DNA from: Varroa destructor
Taxonomy: Eukaryota > Arthropoda > Arachnida > Mesostigmata > Varroidae
Length of the DNA: 64,000 bases
Direction of reading: 5' to 3'
Assembly (NCBI RefSeq): GCF_002443255.2
Contig: NW_019211455.1
Location: 18,575,126 to 18,639,125 of the forward strand
A program made the position numbers and the translations under genes. Within the stretch, counting starts at the first letter, position 1. Every line of letters begins with the position of its first letter. The notes beneath the pieces were generated by a model. That model saw nothing but the letters and a program-made list of their open reading frames with translations. It made no database searches and was not told the DNA's origin. Positions 1-13,100 of this stretch are shown here, one piece after another.

Positions 1-3000
1 GGGTCCGGTTGGCCTGGATCTTGTTTGGTCCCGTTTGCCTGGGTCCAGCTTGCCTAATCACATAACATGGACGATTTCATCGTATATCTGGACGGTCATC
101 GTCCTGGCCGTAGGCGAACATTGTGCGGCACAAAAATGTATCCTTGTCAGCATCCATCCACCCATCCATCCACCACATCCGTCGTAATAGAAGCACCGCC
201 AAAGAATAACACTTACTTTTCGACCTTCGGTTCGAAATAGCAAAAAAAAACATAGAATTCATTCAAGACGTAAACTGTACCCATATATGTTTTTTGCATA
301 GCGCTGATTTACACTAGGTGATGATCGTAAGCCGAGACGAAATCACCTGTCGGTAATTTCTATATACGTAACATCTAATTCATTATTGAAGGCATCGTAT
401 TGTTCTTGATTGTCTTAATTCAACGTGATCTTCTGCCAGTTTACTTAGGTTTGCAATTAGCATATTCGGACCAATAGCCATTGTCCGTATTTCCTTCAAA
501 AAGCGGCCACACAATGTAGGGGCAAGTTGGTACACATAAAAAGTCGTTATTCGGGTCGTCAATCGAGGGTCCATTTGTAATACGGTACGTAGCAACGATG
601 AATAATCTAATCTCACGGGCTCGGCATTAAGAGCTTCCTGATATGACACGAGTACCACGTGTGCCATAGTCTAACTAATTTTTGAAAAAGCCCGCGCCAG
701 TTATGTTAATAGTTTCGCTGCGCCAAGCCTGAAACTCGCACTTGAAAGTACAACGAAAGCGGCCAAAAATAGCATGTAACCGTTCAAATAAAGGCGTATT
801 TTAACTGAACATTGAAATCGAGTCTCATTTTAACTTCGTTAAGGAGGAAAAGATTATCTACCTGAATAAAAAAAAAATATATGGTTGGTAAATTGCTTCG
901 AAGAGACATAAATAGCAACACTTGTTTGAAACTGAAACATCAAAGACGATTCAAGCTGAATATTTATCTACACAGAGTAGGAATCTTAAACCGCTGATCT
1001 CTTTATGTCTGTACCGTATTATAAAGAACTTTAGCATCTCGTAATAAAAACATTAACAGGCAGGACAAAACAAAAATAGATGTTACGATATTAATGAATG
1101 AACAGCTTTAATTTATAACAGCATCAATCGATGCAGGAACACGTGTTCATACATTTCTAAACAACCGAAAATTTACTATTGGCTGAAAGCCAACCGTTTC
1201 GTGTATCGTGTATGTTGATTTACAACTGCAACTTAGCGTTTCTACTATATATACATATCCATGTTTTTTTTTTCATCATAGATAATCTTTTTTCACTTAC
1301 ATAGTTCTAACTCAGCTCTAATTATCAAGTTCTATCTACGAATATAAACAAATAAAAGCTTCTGCTTTGGTATCAGGTAAGCGCATCTGTGCCCTTGATT
1401 TTTTGTCTGTGTTCCTTGCGGTCTGAATCGCGATGCCCCATTATACCGAATACCCCATTACAGACGTACATGTAGATTGCATTCTTCCACTAGTTTGTCT
1501 CGTTCGGCTCGAGCTAGAGCAAATTGGCGGTAATATGCAACGTTCTTCTGGGACACCCCCCGCAATTCCTATTTGCAGCTGTTAACATCCTCTCTGTTTG
1601 GGCTAAAACCAACTAAGGCAATGCCAACGCCCACCCAATTTGCCCACAATTTGTAACAACTGTTATCTGACGTATATACGGCACAGAAGCTGTATGTACC
1701 TTATCATATCGTACCCAAAACTGTGGACTACAAGCAGTAATGATGTTAGCATCAGTGGGATTAACATCATGCCGAAAGCATCTAAACTTGGGCTAATTGA
1801 AATGGCTGTTATGGCCTGCGCTGCTGTTCTATAGAAAATTCAAAATTCTTCAAAGATATTTCCCTCAAAAAGATATCTATAAAGCCAAAAGCTTGAAACA
1901 TCCGTTTTTTTTACCAAGGCATATGACAGCGTTGGAAACGAGAGGATTCTCTCCTATTCTCCATAACAAAAGTTGACACTCACGTCTTCTTCCTAAATTT
2001 TTTTTTAACTAGAAATTTCGTTTATCCCATGTAACTTGCAGTTCAGCATAGCCGTTTTTTTTTTTTGACAGTAGAAGTGTACGTGTATCTACGTAAATAA
2101 TAACAGACAGAATGTATGATGTGTAATCACAGTATCTCAGTGTAGTCCAGTTAATTCTGTCGGCGGAGCTGGTTTTCGATTGAGACAAGAAAAAAGGCAC
2201 GGGCAAATCAATAGGCTCAACTTCGTTAGATATCTAGCAGCTGCAATTTCACGTGCAAAGAAGACCTAATGGATTTCCAAAGCAATCTCCTTTTTTCTGC
2301 CTATGCCACTAAGTACCAATTGTCCCTAAAGAAGGGCTTCATTGTCACTTGATAGACCGATTGTTTAAATTTGCTCCTAAGGAACTAAGTAGCTCATTGT
2401 TGATACTAATAACAATAATAATAACCGTAATCTTTATCACAATAGGGATGAAGCAGATTTGTTACCAATCGTTTAACACAGCCTTTAAATCCATGGACCC
2501 TTCCTATTATTGCTTCCTACTACAATTGTTTATAACCGTCAGTTGATATTCAAAAATGAAGCAATGAACGTCTATGTTTATTTCATCACCCTTTATAATT
2601 CTGCAAATGACCAAAGACTGCTTTTCTGGGCTGGACAATGACCTTATATATGTATAAACTGAAGTTAGATGTAAGCAAGAACATCTGTTTGCTTTCAACT
2701 AAGTGGAGCTTAATACTTAAGTATTGGTAACCAGATAGTGTAGTGAACGCACTAGTATCAGAAACGTATATACATTCTAGGGTTTATACTTTTATTTTGA
2801 TAGTCTAAAAGAATCACCAATGTCAACTCATCAATCTGGATTAGTCGATCATTAAATCTATGACGTTTTAAACGGTTTTTGTCACGTAACAATAAGGTTG
2901 AATATGTTTACTTTTGCTAGTAGTATCCAGATCCTTTGTAAATACGGGTCAACAATCCCATCTGCCAAGATGAGGGTGAGAGAGAGAGAGCGGTACATAT

Positions 3001-5456
3001 GGTTTATAGGAGTTAATAAAATTAATTCTCAAGATTTGCCAGATGTGCTGGCTATGGTAGCAACTGTCCTAATCCACAGTGCGTCTTCAGCGTTCACATA
3101 TATTGTCCGGCTCGCGAAAACCCAGTTCCTTATAGGGTTTATGGTGGACCGACACAAGACAAAGCGAAACGACGTAGGTCTGGAATGGTAGGAGAAACGC
3201 GAGGTGATTTCAAGCCGTTATGTATAATTGCAATGCTCTTGTAAGGAGGAAGGCTTTTATGCGATTTAATCGTTCGATGTTCTCTGGCGTAAGATCTTCG
3301 ATCAAATGACACGTATACCCATACGTTGCGATCGGAGCTACCTTTGATCGAACAGACTGAGAGCGGCTGTAAGGAACAAGTGATAACGCAATTCAATGGC
3401 ATGTACGGCCACTACTACCCTTCGGCCTCTTTCGTTGACGTGCGCATTAAAACGTTTGCTGTTCATGGAGAAAAGCAAGTCCAGATACGGAAACTGAGAC
3501 GAGGTACAAGATGTTTGTGGCCTCCGTCTTCGTCAGGTTTACGACTAATTCTAAATCTGTTAATGCTGGGTGAAGTCAGATTAAGGCTAGACGATAACGA
3601 TAGTCTTCCATGGCCGATACCTTGTTTGCCGAATGTTTTGCTATTAGCCAAGCATAAATCCTAAATAACTTCTATCGATAGCACTATCTGAAATAACGCA
3701 CACCGTTTTTTAACCGGCATCGATTGTTTTTGGCTAAATTGCAACTTACATTAATGCAAAAGAGCTAGTAAGAAGTTTGAAGTATTACTGAAGAAGTGTC
3801 GAACTGGAGGTTTCACTTATATGATAATTTTGCTGCTTTGAATTCGTTATCTTCGTTCGGATGGTGCTTTCTTTGTTAGATTACTTTTCGACCTACAGTA
3901 TTCGCAACTATATTATCTCTGCATAGTAGCGTAGTTGAAATTTGTGTGAAGACAAAAGCCCATATCAAAAACTTGACCCCATCTTAACCAGTTGCCCTGA
4001 GTCGAATGTTGATGAGACGGAATTGCTCGAAAGGGCGATAAAGAAGGGCACAGCTGTTTCTCGCAAACAATGATACAGCCATACGCGGCAGGGCCGTTGG
4101 ATGCAGAGACGACATTGAACTTCTTCATGGCCAACAGTCTTTCTGCAGGAACAGGAGCCTCAACAGCATTAATAGCAGACAACAAACAGGACTCGTTACC
4201 CCTCGCTGTTGACGGGGTAACGTCGTCAGCCGGTCGGTCTCCGCAGATCCAACTGAACAAGAGATTCTTGCTCAATACAACTGCTATTAGAGGACTTATA
4301 TTCAGATACATGTACAACGTATACATAGTTAGACAGATATATCAATTAGATGCGCACTTCAGTTGAAGCTCTCTAGTGAGTCATTCCGACGTGTGCTGCG
4401 CTTCCGGAAAAATTAACCGGAAAGTTGCTTGGAAGATAAAGGCACGAAAATATTAGAGACTGCGCATTAAATTTATACGAAGCATATGTTATTCTATTCA
4501 GTTCCCATTTGTGAAGTAGCGCCAATCTTCTGACTCGGCCACATCGTTAGGGAAAATAACGATACAAATATTCGCGTGGTAGACTTATGTAAATAAAGAT
4601 TTTTAACCAAATGGTCAGGCGACCAACGTGGCCAATGGGCTCAAAAATACTTAACCAATCCATATATTATCCTCAAAATGTGACCACTTAAAAACCTACC
4701 GGGCCTATCCCATCACTTTATTGGCACAAAGGAGGTTTATTCTAGCCTCTCGTATTTGTATTTCACCCGGGAAAATTAATACGAGCGGCCTTTTTATTTG
4801 ACGCTCCTTCATACCCATTCATTGTGGTCACATACTGTGGCAATTAGCTTTAAGACTTACTTTCACCTATTTCACTAAACTAGACATACCTATTGGATGC
4901 CTACATGGAAAGCCTATAAACGTAAATAAACCTTAACGTTCTGTTTTTTCGTTACACAGTGAAACTCCCTCGTTCTCTACTGTAATTTATTAACTGAGAA
5001 CGATGTTAAAAAACAAGAGTGAAACTGAATGCAGTCCTCACACAAATGTCTACTATCATAGGTAACATTTCCAAAGGAGTGAAGCTATTTTGTCTCATCT
5101 TCCATGTACACATACAAAGAAGTGGTATTTCTTTTTTTTTTGCGATAGTGACTACGTGGCCAGCTTATATACGTGTAGCAATTGTGCAGTCAGCCGGTTT
5201 GAAACGTGCTTGCAAAGCTAAAGTGGCACTGAAGGCGGAAGGACTATTTTTCATCGTAGAAAGCGCCAGTTAACCGACAGAGTTTTTACAGTCTGACATC
5301 GATAATGCACTACGATAAGGGCAACAGTGCGCTGTAGCCAGAGACAACAACAATTACAGCAAATGATAATGTTGCTGACGATTCCAGAAGGCATACTGCC
5401 ACAATATGGCGAATGCGTAAATAAAAATAGACCAATGCCAATAGGCTGTGTTGCGC
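1..5456. other. intergenic, no gene recognised
   Basis: AT-rich sequence with only short open frames. The longest overlap each other on both strands (3139-3664 and 3913-4366) and have no recognisable motif, conserved splice context or family resemblance. There is a short GA run near 2988-3000. I see no RNA gene or intact mobile element here. Confidence 0.6.
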
Positions 5457-5480
5457 TATATATATATATATATATATATA
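5457..5480. repeat. (TA)n microsatellite
   Basis: An uninterrupted TA dinucleotide tract of about 24 bp that runs directly into the left arm of the hairpin at 5477-5526. Confidence 0.9.
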
Positions 5481-5526
5481 GACGTGGTACCTTTCATATA
5501 GATATATGAAAGATACCATGTCTATA
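5477..5526. repeat. near-perfect inverted repeat (hairpin)
   Basis: The left arm (5477-5499) and right arm (5504-5526) are reverse complements except at two positions, around a 4-nt loop at 5500-5503. Read as plus-strand RNA, one mismatch is a G-U wobble and the other is C-A. The arms are shorter than a usual pre-miRNA stem, so this may be only a palindrome that grew at the edge of the TA tract. Confidence 0.8.
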
Positions 5527-6334
5527 CAATACGATGCCAAATACATATTACTACCACTGTAATGAAGTGTAATATATAATAAACGGCACAACAAGAAGAT
5601 CAGTCCGATTAAACAGGTATCCTAATTGAACCGAGCCCCTGATCTATCTATATGACAAATCATGATTTCTGCCAAAACGAAAAAACCTAAGTTAATATTC
5701 ACAGCAAAAACGGAAATAACGACCACAAAAACAACAATGCTACCAATTACATAGGCTGTGTTATTGCTTTAAGAGACTGGCCATGTCCAAGGCCCACCTA
5801 CCAACCTTTCATCATCTGCCTTATCATTTACTCAGACCACGATTTGTATTTCCACATCATAATATTATAGTTCCAGTACCACAATTAACCAAATTACTTA
5901 GTCATGAGCAGTTCCTCTAAAAAAAAAACAACTAAAACATCAGTAGGCCAAGCCGTTATCATCTGAATAAGACAAGAGACAAGATCACTGTTGTTGGTAT
6001 TTCGGTTATGACGACCACCAACAGTGTTACAGAGACCAATGTTTGCCTTTAGATGTGTAGAAAAATGATCGTACAAGAACTTTATATGACATGTGGCCTT
6101 TGGTTATCGGCACTTCGTAGTCTTAGATCGTCTAGTCAATTACATGGTCAAGTTTTCGACGTAGTAAAAAGCAGACGACGGATTAATCGTACATAACAAA
6201 TACTAGCTGCTGAAAAAAGTTATTCCTCTAGCTAGCTATAAAACAAATCAAAACTTCAGGGCGAAAACAATATGGATGTTTTCTTTCGCAGGTTGTCGTA
6301 AGCAAAGATCCAGTAAAAAGTAAAACTATAATTG
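5527..6334. other. intergenic, nothing recognised
   Basis: AT-rich sequence with no open frame, repeat or RNA gene that I can support. Confidence 0.5.
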
Positions 6335-8575
6335 TTAACGACGAACTGCCAACATCAAGGACTTCCTTCGAGCTTTACATTCGGTATCACCATTAGGCAT
6401 TCCCTCGGATGGGCCACTGGCTCCCAGCATAGAACGAAACCTGTTTACGCCTAGGTTCGAACCTAATAACAAAAATGAACTTAAGATCAGCAAGCATGAA
6501 CGAGGAGAAGTACTAGCTCCTGGTAGAAACGAAGTGTACCTTGTATGTTCGGCAAGCGTTTTCCCATCGTAACGGGAGTGCCGTTGCAAATTTTTAAACG
6601 ACCTACGCTGGCTACTTTTGCTACCGCCAAAAAAACACATGCCTGCTTATCTATTTCTCGGATAGCAGCAGGCACTACTTATTTGTCTGGCAAATTATTA
6701 ATTGTATTAATTTTTCTTTTTTCTTTTCACTAGATTATGCTACCAAGAGAACAACCAAGCGGTAGTATGATATTCAAGTCGGTCACACAGAGCACAGCTT
6801 AATAACTGACTTGACACTTAGAGACATAAAGGTCCACTTATACGATATACAAGGATTTTTCGCCAATATCTGGCATTCTTCACGCGGCCTTGTGTGCCAT
6901 TTCTGAAGTGCAATCAGTCTGAAACAGAGCGGGTCGCCGCAGGACCATCTAGCTACGGTTTATGTAGATGTCGATGTCGATGTCAACGTGGTTCAAGTAC
7001 TACTGGTGCCATAGGTACTTGAATGATTGCTCTATAACCACTCGACCAGCGCTGCATAAACAGCTGTAACGGTCAAAGCGTGCTCACGCTTGTATATATG
7101 AAGAATGTACCGTTTGCTTGGGAACCTTATCTCCGAAGTGCTAAAACGACATCGTCTTTTGGTGAAATAACGTAGTAAAGTTACCGTCCAAGCGAAGCTA
7201 AAATGAGCCGAAACATTTTACAGTGACCCCCCTATATCTTTATGCCTTCACGGTACATTGACCAGCCTGCATCAACTAATGAACGCGCAGGTAAAGGCGG
7301 TGTCGAATGTTCTCGATGAAAATAACTGCCCCGACCAGTTGAAACTGTCATTAACATTTGCTCCATAAAAATCAGTATTGCCACCATTTCGTATTGTCAC
7401 CATCATAACAATGATGTTGTAACGACCCATTTTCACCCCAGTCCATACATCTGCTTCTTATAGGTGCAAATACCAATAGCCTATGGAGATCTTTCGTCAC
7501 CTGGAAATTGTCACGAAAAGTTAAAAAAAAAAGTGCTTACGTAACGATAGAGTCTATGTCAACTTGTAATTCATTCCCTGTTCAAGTTAAACCCGTGTTG
7601 TTACATTAAAAATGCGCGAACCCTTGTACTCGTGTGTTTATTAATAAAGTTGGTTACTTTTAGATCTATATACGCTGAGTCGAACGAATGTGGTTAAATA
7701 CAAAAAGCTTGAAAAGATGCTGAGGGTAGCCGTACTTTTTTTAGGCAACCGTCTAATAGTTACCATACCTACATCGGCCTTAATAACCTGTCCGCTCGAA
7801 TTCATACGATCGTGAACATTCTACAAACGCCAAATCGAACTAAACTTGTGTTTAACAGACCGATTGTTGAAATCTGCCATGCGTATGTATGAATCAGTGT
7901 CAACAAAGAGTTTCTTATTGACTCATAGTGCGTCATCGATTTCCACATGAATTCTCCTGGTACTTTACCATGCAAATTACTTGACAGTTAGTAATCATAG
8001 CTGAGGTCTTTTGACCAAGAATCAGAACAAAAATATTAAGGAAAAAAGCGCAACGTAGAGAATCTGTGTCATCATCGGACGACATCCGGTGTCTAGATAA
8101 TAATATTCTTTTGGACAGCGTCTAGTTTGTATCCTGGTATCTGTTGCTCTACAAGATGACGGTGATGAGCAAAGTCGATTGGACGGGTCAACCAGGTCGG
8201 CAAAGAATCAAACTATAGCGTCCGAACGAGAAGAATTCGTACGCTATGAAAGAATGCAACGAGACACAGAAACAAAGCCCGCAGAAACAAAGATAAGACA
8301 ATTGGTGCAGCTATCGCTATTATAACGCCAACACCTCGTTCGTTTTTCTTTACCTGGTTTTACACGGACAAAACTCACGTCGCCCCTCCGGGCTCGGACT
8401 TTGCCGTAGCCTGCCTTCGACCTAAAGCCGGGCCACTATGATGTCGTAAGAGAACATTAGGATCGATCTGATTCTGCGCTTCGGCATCATATGCAAGTTC
8501 AACGCCACTACCAGATACTTCATTCAAAACCACAGACTGGCGAGGTCCTGACATTCGCCATTGTTGGTCAATCAT
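6335..8575 (-). CDS. possible two-exon gene, product unknown (low confidence)
   Basis: On the minus strand an ATG at 8575 opens a frame that runs to 8379. A strong GTGAGT donor lies just below it, and a TAG acceptor-like site ends at 8579 just upstream. The donor leaves two bases of a codon. A CAG acceptor at 6443-6441 supplies one base and continues the frame from 6440 to a stop at 6337-6335. The joined product would be 100 residues, with Gly/Ser/Pro-rich stretches such as SGPSEGMPNGD and a basic C-terminus (CKARRKS). The evidence is only matching phase and good donor context. The downstream acceptor lacks a strong pyrimidine tract. I recognise no domain. It could equally be a chance ORF pair or part of a longer transcript. 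Confidence 0.22.
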
Positions 8576-8589
8576 CAACTACCAGAAAT

Positions 8590-9517
8590 AGCAGTCATTG
8601 ATAACGGTCAGCCAATCGTAGATGCCGCAGCATGTGCTACGAGGAAAGCACAGTAGGACAGTGCTTCGAATCCACGTGGAAAAACCCACGAGTGAGTTAA
8701 CACGATCCCTAGATGACTTATCCTTCTGACCGAAAACAAGAAACAGATTTAACAATTCTGGTGAAGAATGAAAACGATGGCTGCTTTAAGACGATCTTCA
8801 CCGAGCGCTAGTCGCTTAACGAAACAGTGTCCCAGGTGATGCCTATTCAGTCTCATGGACTTCCCACTGTGAGCACTTGCCGGTTCCTTGTCTAATCTTG
8901 GTCGCAGTTTCATACTAAAACCTTTAACCACACCACTCTGATATTAATTATACAATACCTGATTTGGTCAGCAGCGTATGAACGGTTTATTGATCAGTAA
9001 CCAAGAGAACAAACCGCTTAAACGAAACTTAATGAGCTGATGGGCAATAGGAAAGAACAGTCAGGCCATAAACATGCTCACGAAACTGACCACACACAAT
9101 ATAAAGAGCAATTACCTATTCAAGCGCATGTGCCTGTTCTTGGGGTTATTATTGAACAGATATGAAGTAAGAACAATTAATATGGTCTAGAAGGTGGTAA
9201 AATCTAATAAATAACAGAGCACAGCTTATGCAAACAAATCGCTCGCAGTACCTTTACATTGTAATATTTCTCTCGCTTGAGATTCAATTATTACTCATGG
9301 ACAATTATCAGCACTTGACAGGTATTTGCAACAAATTTGTGGTAGGTTTATCCCCTAGTCCTGCTAGCTTCAAAGGCAATAAAAAAGTAACAAAATCCTA
9401 CAATCCCTTGTTTTAACACCTTCCCTTTACATCTATAGGTGGACAATTTGTTCTGCCACATTACTGAACTTGCAGTGTTCATTCAGTCATTCTTTTGGGC
9501 TAATCACAGAAAATATC
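8590..9517. other. intergenic, nothing recognised
   Basis: Contains a 60-residue open frame on the minus strand (8749-8931) without recognisable motifs. Its only donor-like site gives a phase that does not fit the candidate exon at 8379-8578. Confidence 0.5.
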
Positions 9518-9536
9518 GGGGGGGGGGGGGGGGGGG
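9518..9536 (+). repeat. run of 19 guanines
   Basis: A pure G homopolymer on the plus strand, capable of forming a G-quadruplex and prone to length variation or sequencing error. It lies about 540 bp from the CCG repeat at 10062-10102, in a locally GC-richer block. Confidence 0.9.
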
Positions 9537-10061
9537 TCTCTGGGGTAAAATGCCGCCGATGACATGTGCCGGCAACAGCAACACGAACACGATGACGAGA
9601 AAAGCGAAAAGGTAACGCCGCAATTCTGGCGGTCAAGGTGCTAGTTACGGATACTAACCGATGGTGGTGGACTGTGGGCTTGTTACAGACAAACGACAGA
9701 GCAACAGAAGAAAGCAATGGTCAGATGAGAAGATTGGCTCAAGGAGCCACTCTGTGAGCCGCACGCTTCAACGACACCGTCGCAATAAACCTACACAAAC
9801 ATATAATAGTCTAGCCAACAACGAATTTGTGATTCTTTCAAGCTGGAAGTACTCAAAATGGAAGATAACACCGTGCGATCAACATAGAATAGAACGGAAC
9901 AAAAGGCAAAAACTGCATTCGCAGAATAATCTCCCCATTCGGTACGCACTGAAAGCGACGTCATAGCGTCCACCCTGTCACATAAAGCTAAGCTTCCGAA
10001 GTGGTAACGCGACCTGCTGTAAAAGATTGAGTCGAATTTCTCATCGGCTGCCACTAGATTA

Positions 10062-10063
10062 CC

Positions 10064-10101
<38 letters not shown>

Positions 10102-10102
10102 C
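10062..10102. repeat. (CCG)n trinucleotide repeat
   Basis: About 13 CCG units with a single CCA interruption. Read on the minus strand it encodes poly-glycine within an open frame (9791-10117), but I see no other sign that this frame is translated. Such repeats are common in 5' UTRs, but no gene can be attached to it here. Confidence 0.9.
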
Positions 10103-13100
10103 AAAACTAACGTTCACACATTACGGCATCTGTTAAAATTATATATAATTTAATATAAACAAGAGGTACGCCATATGTGTAATAGGTCAATTACAAATAA
10201 GCAATAAGAGAAGCCTGTGATTCCGCCGTTTTCCTTTAGGATTAGACTGCTATAAACAAAGATCAAAATTTTTTGCAACAGTTTTAAGAGTCTGTCAAAA
10301 AGTATCAAAATATTAAGGTTACACAAAGGTATTTAACATGGAATGCATATGTGAATTTTTTGAGCATATTAATATTTATACTCATATTAGTGAGATAGGC
10401 ATCCAATCGGTTCTGTCAGTCATCCATTCCTGATTTTATTATAGCTGCTTTATCGTAACTGCTAGTAGCCGGGAGACCTAGACCTGCTCTGCAATGAGCG
10501 GTCATCATCAGGTTTTCTGTGTGCGTAAAATGTTCTTCTGTGCCACTTACCTCACCACTACCACGACAACGAGAGCCGTTACACGCTCGTTCGGCTCTCC
10601 CTGACCCTTCCCAAACATCCCCTAGCCAATTTTAACAGAGCAACGAATGTTGCATTGCCTCCCGCATAGGGCAGGCAGCTGTATTCCAACAACCATAGCT
10701 CGGTCGGCAAATAGACGATCATAGAACCGCGTCAATGTACAAGGTCTGGGCTGGTAAAGTGCTGCGTACGGATCACCGTTATGTTCTAGCACTTGAATCC
10801 TGAGATGGACGGGTCGAGCAAGTGGAAGAGCACAATGCTTGAAACACGCCTGTCTCACGCATGATGCTTCATGGCGATATCTAGGCATTTTTTCCTGCAT
10901 TTTCTAGGCATTTTCATACTGAATATATCCCTTGAATGACTCTTAACAATGCACTGCAACAAACACCGCAGCTGGCTAGCTAGTGTGTGGCAGGTGCAAG
11001 CATCTGTAGAACACAAAGAACAATACATTTTAGAACCCAGTCAAAAATGGACGCCATGTCTATGAGTGTGTATTACATAGACATACGAGTTTGTTTGCTT
11101 TATGTCCCACAAACGGCCTTCAGTAAATAAATTCGTAGTCTTACGCAACGCAGTATGTCAATCTCTTCGAATTTTTTTAAATGACGTCCGACATTTTGAG
11201 CTGGTTATATGGTTAATGGGCTTCTTAATTAATTAAACCACAGGTATTTGATCCTCAGCGAAAAAATTACTGACTCTGCTTTTTACATACTGATCGTGAA
11301 GGATCTACTTAAACCACATTTACCTGACCCTAAGCGAGGTGTTCCAAGTTTTATTAATATTTGCTCAGCTTTTCAATCTAAGCCTCGAGCAGTAGAACAG
11401 TACACTTAGGTGTCTGGTGATTATCAGTAATAGCATTGAAATGATGTCACTTTATGCTTCTACAGGATACTATCTTGTTTAGTTTATTCTAACGCACTCC
11501 AATACGTTTGACCTACCTATCTGCACACAAATTTAACTTCAACTCAGGCTGCAGCAATGAAGCGAGGCACTGCAATCGCACAAAGCCAACCTTTCTGCAA
11601 AGATATCAGTATTATAGAAATGTATTTTTCAAAAATACCACAAATTCACACCGTCGAAATGAGCCGTCTGCAACACTCCAGTGTGCTTCAATTCAGTCAT
11701 GTTAGTAGCATCGTTATCTATCTATTAAAGATTAGGCCTCACCGTTCGTAAACCGACAGCTCGTTCCGTGTCGTTGGTGCGGCCCGGCACTATTGCTAAT
11801 CGACAACTACATTTGACATTTAACTACGACATTTGAAGCTCGTTTTAGATACGGAACGGATAAGTTAATGCACGGGACGAAAAAAGGCTGGCAGACGACC
11901 ATGATAGAGCAAGAATTACGTACGCGTCTTTACGTGTCTCACTATCTCTCATTATATCGTTTACTCTATTTATAGATGCTATGGCTGCTGCTATTCTTTT
12001 TATCATTGTCGCTGTGCTGGTGGAACTTTGTACTTTGATTTGTGTGATATTAATAACATAGGGATCAATTTCTAACCGTAAGTACTTAAGTTTCGAGTCT
12101 AACATCCTCTAAAAAAACCCATGCAGTCCCCGCACGTGACAGCGCCCAATGAGAGATCAAGTTTAAAGTTTGAGAGAAACACTAAAAGGGTCAAACCATT
12201 GATTGATAATGTAGGGCGAGGTATTATTTGATGTTATCACTACCACCGCAAAACGGCAACGACGAAAATTACGGTTCGATTAGTCTAGCCCTATTTTCTC
12301 TCGCAATAATACTGAGCATGGAAAACAAGCTGAGGACCGAAAAAGAAGTTAAATGAAACTTTTTACAAAAATAAATGACTATGAGAAGATCTTCTAATGG
12401 AGGCACTCGCACAACTGAGTCACGTTACAGTCTCCTCCTTTAAAAGAGCATTGAGATTACACACAACGACCCTAACTCATCTGGCCGATTCGCTTCCACT
12501 GCCCGAGGACCACGGAAGCCTTTAAGGCCAAACCTAGTAATTTGGAGCAAAGATTTGCAAAGGTCGACGGGAAGTTCTTCTTTGGCTTCAAGTGCGATGA
12601 GGAAGAACCAGTGGAAAGAAACGAACGGACTAAACAGACATGTCGTCATTCGCTTTGCCCTGCATGGAGCCGACCATCATCTCTGCAGGGAACTGGGTTT
12701 CCACAAGCCTGATGAAACATTGCATTAGACGTGAGAGAAATTCTGATGGCTGCTTGTTGCCCCTGCTACCATTTTCAAAACATTCAACGGCTGTTTGAAA
12801 TTAATTTTATAAACTCAATAAAACTCGTACAATCCACACTAGGCAAGCGCCTTAATATAGCGTTGTTGAACAGCATATACGAAATATCTGACTACTACTA
12901 GCAACAGTAAATAAATCAAATTTGACTGAACAAAAAATTTCAACAAACTCTTTAATCAGTAAATTCAAAAATTTGGAAAGTTAATCGGTATAATCTATCG
13001 TAAGCGTTTCCAACACATGTTTACCCCTGTAATGCAATTTAATTTTACTTTTGTAATATTATAGATGGGGTATCCAAAAAGCAGAGGCATTATGAGTACG

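Noticed and set aside
383..667. 94-codon minus-strand ORF with ATG and stop
   Set aside because: Composition looks mildly protein-like, but there is no recognisable motif, exon context or neighbouring coding evidence. An ORF of this size is expected by chance in a window this long.
3913..4366. Overlapping long ORFs on both strands (137 and 98 codons)
   Set aside because: Mutually overlapping on opposite strands, with no domain in either and no splice sites that give a sensible model.
6446..6465. GGTTCGAACC palindrome resembling a tRNA T-arm
   Set aside because: It is a simple palindrome. The flanking bases do not form a T stem and no acceptor or D arm is present.
10622..10900. 92-codon minus-strand ORF
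   Set aside because: No recognisable family, and I found no flanking exon or acceptor/donor arrangement to support it.
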